A DNA stretch of 64,000 nt from Leptospiraceae bacterium. Lineage in GTDB: Bacteria; Spirochaetota; Leptospiria; Leptospirales; Leptonemataceae. The stretch lies in the NCBI GenBank assembly GCA_026418015.1, contig JAOACE010000008.1:1-64000 (forward strand), written 5' to 3'. Shown in pieces: positions 61,709 through 64,000 of the stretch (positions are counted from its first letter, which is position 1; the number at the start of each line of letters is the position of its first letter). Made by a program: the position numbers and the translations under genes. Below the pieces are notes generated by a model that saw only the letters and a program-made list of their open reading frames with translations, ran no database searches and was not told the origin of the DNA.

Positions 61709-64000
61709 ACCAGATATTTTTTTAAAAACTGGCCTGTATAACTATTTTTTACTTTGACTATATCTTCCGGTGTACCCTCTACAATAATTTTTCCTCCTTT
61801 GTCGCCACCATCTGGTCCTAAATCAATGATCCAATCGGCTGTTTTAATCACATCCAAATTGTGTTCTATTACGATTACAGTATTACCACGATCTACCAGT
61901 TCATGCAAAACTTCTAACAATTTTTTAATATCATGGAAATGTAATCCTGTTGTAGGTTCATCTAAAATATATACTGTTTTACCTGTACTTCTTTTTGACA
62001 ACTCTGTTGCCAATTTTATCCTTTGTGCTTCTCCTCCGGATAAGGTTGTAGCTGGCTGACCCAATTTTATATAATCTAATCCAACACGAATTAGCGTTTC
62101 AAGTTTATTTTTTATCTGAGGAATATTTTCGAAGAAATGATAAGCATCTTCAACAGTCATTTCTAACACATCATAAATATTTTTATCTTTGTATTTGATC
62201 TGCAATGTTTCTTTGTTGAATCGTTTTCCATTACAAACATCACAGGTTATATATACATCGGGTAAAAAATGCATTTCTATTTTTAGAATCCCCGCTCCTT
62301 GACAATTTTCGCATCTTCCTCCTTTTACGTTAAAACTAAAACGCCCTGGTTTATATCCATGAAGTTTAGAATCAGGTAAATTGGCAAACAACTCTCTTAT
62401 GGGCGTAAAGACTCCTGTATAAGTGGCTGGATTGGAACGCGGAGTTCTTCCGATAGGTTCTTGATCGATTGCAATCACTTTATCGATATGTTCCAAACCT
62501 TCGATTTTGTCGTATTTACCTGCTAGTATATGAGGGTTTGATTCTCTTAATATTCCTTTGTACAAAATATCATACACAAGAGTTGATTTTCCCGATCCAG
62601 AAACACCTGTAATGCAAATAAATTTACCTAAGGGAAATCGAACATCAAGATTTTTTAGGTTATTTTCTTTTGCTCCTCGTATGATCAAATATTTACCATT
62701 TCCTTCGCGACGCTTTTCTGGGACGGGTATAACAAGTCGTTTTGATAAATATTTGCCCGTTAAACTATCAGGATGTTTTTTTATCTCTTCCGGTGAGCCT
62801 TCTGCAACAATAAAACCACCATGGATACCAGCACCAGGTCCCAAATCAATGATGTGATCACATTCTAACATTGTTTCTTCGTCATGTTCAACAACTAATA
62901 CAGTATTCCCTGTGTCGCGTAAGTTTTTTAACGTTTCGATTAATTTTGCATTATCTCGCTGGTGTAATCCAATAGATGGTTCATCTAAAATATAAATAAC
63001 CCCCATGAGGGAAGAACCAATTTGTGTTGCTAAACGAATTCTTTGTGCTTCTCCTCCCGACAATGTACCTGCTGATCGCGATAAAGTTAAATATCCCACC
63101 CCAACGTTGTTAAGAAACTCTAATCGTTTTTTTATTTCTTGTATGACTCTTCCCACTACTTTGATTTCGTAATCACTCAAAGTTATATGATTAAAAAAAG
63201 TTAGTAAGTTTTCTATGGTCATATCGACAATTTCCGAAATGTTTTTCCCATGGAACTTTACAGCTAAGGATTCTGGTTTTAAACGTTTCCCCAAACAGAG
63301 GGGGCACGTTTTTTCTATCATAAATTTACTGTACCATTCCCTTATCTCTTCGGATTTGGTTTCGTTAAAACGTCTTTGTAAACCTGGAATAATCCCTTCG
63401 AAAATCATAAATCCTTTTTCGTAATACCCATACAAGATGGCTTTTTGGATCTCTGGTTTTAAGGTTTGCCAAGGTTTTTTTAGATCAAACTTTAATATCT
63501 TTGCTAACTTTTCGAATTTTGGGAAAATATATTTTGACTCATCAATCTCGCCAAAAACTTCAATTGCTCCTTCTAAAATTGATTTATAGGGATTGCGAAT
63601 GATTAAGTTTTCGTCGAACTCTAAGAGAACACCAAGTCCACTACAATTAGGACATGCTCCTAAGGGAGAGTTAAAGGAAAAGCTTACTGGTTTTGGCTCT
63701 GGGATAGAAATTTCGCAGTGATGACAATATAACTTCGTTGAAAAAAAATGTTCTTTGGGTTGATTATCAGATTGTTCAAGTATGATGACAGTATTATTTC
63801 CTTCGCGTAAAGCTAATTCTACGCTATCTACCAAGCGGCTTCTGTTATCTTCGCGTAAAACGAGTCTATCAATCACTAAATCGATGTTGTGCTTTTTGTT
63901 TTTATCGATTTTGACCTTTTTTTGATCTAAAATTTCGTCAATTTCGTAGATTTGATTATCTACACGAACGCGTAAAAAACCACTTTTTTTAGCAGATTCA
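61705..64000 (-). CDS. uvrA: Excinuclease ABC subunit A (5' end cut by window edge)
   Basis: UvrA recognises DNA damage in nucleotide excision repair. The frame is open to the right edge, giving about 765 C-terminal residues of the usual ~940; the first Walker A and start are outside. Visible parts: the insertion-domain cysteines (CHHC, CPNC), the first LSGGEAQRI and Walker B ILDEPSIGLHQRD, the second P-loop GVSGSGKSTL, the C-terminal zinc finger (CENC ... CDVC) and the second LSGGEAQRI with ILDEPTTGLHFHD. All functional motifs in the portion seen are intact. Confidence 0.97.
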   Translation of the reverse strand, partial: ESAKKSGFLRVRVDNQIYEIDEILDQKKVKIDKNKKHNIDLVIDRLVLREDNRSRLVDSVELALREGNNTVIILEQSDNQPKEHFFSTKLYCHHCEISIPEPKPVSFSFNSPLGACPNCSGLGVLLEFDENLIIRNPYKSILEGAIEVFGEIDESKYIFPKFEKLAKILKFDLKKPWQTLKPEIQKAILYGYYEKGFMIFEGIIPGLQRRFNETKSEEIREWYSKFMIEKTCPLCLGKRLKPESLAVKFHGKNISEIVDMTIENLLTFFNHITLSDYEIKVVGRVIQEIKKRLEFLNNVGVGYLTLSRSAGTLSGGEAQRIRLATQIGSSLMGVIYILDEPSIGLHQRDNAKLIETLKNLRDTGNTVLVVEHDEETMLECDHIIDLGPGAGIHGGFIVAEGSPEEIKKHPDSLTGKYLSKRLVIPVPEKRREGNGKYLIIRGAKENNLKNLDVRFPLGKFICITGVSGSGKSTLVYDILYKGILRESNPHILAGKYDKIEGLEHIDKVIAIDQEPIGRTPRSNPATYTGVFTPIRELFANLPDSKLHGYKPGRFSFNVKGGRCENCQGAGILKIEMHFLPDVYITCDVCNGKRFNKETLQIKYKDKNIYDVLEMTVEDAYHFFENIPQIKNKLETLIRVGLDYIKLGQPATTLSGGEAQRIKLATELSKRSTGKTVYILDEPTTGLHFHDIKKLLEVLHELVDRGNTVIVIEHNLDVIKTADWIIDLGPDGGDKGGKIIVEGTPEDIVKVKNSYTGQFLKKYLV

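Noticed and set aside
1-64000. tRNA, rRNA, insertion sequences, prophage or defence islands
   Set aside because: No cloverleaf-like GC-rich segment, transposase, integrase, terminal inverted repeats or toxin-antitoxin pair was seen; the window reads as core chromosome.

Overview
The window looks like the core chromosome of an AT-rich spirochaete, most likely a member of the Leptospirales. This rests on a combined PilZ/GAF protein resembling the Leptospira DUF1577 family, a two-component system placed inside a heme operon between hemL and hemE (as for leptospiral HemKR), an mreBCD-mrdA-rodA cluster, CheX, LPS-export and heptosyltransferase-type genes, and lipoprotein signals with loose lipoboxes. 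No database search was possible, so the assignment is inference. Coding density is high: 59 protein genes were called, no gap reaches 300 bp, and I saw no tRNA, rRNA, insertion sequence, prophage or CRISPR array. Many genes lack a Shine-Dalgarno sequence and neighbours commonly overlap by 4-17 nt.

Layout. 1-5.8 kb: an exported coiled-coil protein cut by the left edge, then a TrpD2-like gene, nirB, nirD and a periplasmic cytochrome c. 5.8-9.9 kb: htrA-birA-coaX (minus), an M23 peptidase and a DCC protein. 9.5-15.8 kb (minus): a tight operon pheA-tyrA-cmk-rpsA-TPR-hisG-DCC (aromatic amino acids, CMP kinase, ribosomal protein S1, histidine entry step). 15.8-24.2 kb: a secreted unknown, a TPR plus triple OB-like protein, aconitase, a 67-residue protein and pyruvate phosphate dikinase. 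24.4-27.9 kb: a STAS protein and a PilZ-GAF protein facing cheX and a PpiD-like chaperone. 28-36.7 kb: two unknown membrane-anchored proteins, then mreB-mreC-mreD-mrdA-rodA and another unknown (cell-wall elongation). 36.7-44.7 kb: MarR, a lipoprotein peptidase, DUF2752, a BaeRF-like protein, gamma carbonic anhydrase, YchF, a degenerate receiver, a hybrid kinase and a metallo-hydrolase.

44.6-53.4 kb (minus) is the most striking unit: trpE-trpG-(NeuB-like)-(PAS-GGDEF-EAL)-hemL-histidine kinase-response regulator-hemE, nearly every junction overlapping. It joins tryptophan synthesis, a nonulosonate-type synthase, a c-di-GMP enzyme and heme synthesis with its probable regulator. 53.5-64 kb: proC-DUF4254-GT9 (surface glycan), the convergent operon lysS-lipoprotein hydrolase-CTP-dependent lipid kinase-LptF/G, a second M23 peptidase and uvrA, cut by the right edge.

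The best candidates for undescribed biology are the GAF domain inserted in a split PilZ domain, the degenerate receiver beside a hybrid kinase, the mixed trp/c-di-GMP/heme operon, the unknown genes bracketing the mre cluster, and a set of TTGACA promoters so close to start codons that leaderless mRNAs are likely. Most of the window is otherwise ordinary housekeeping DNA.
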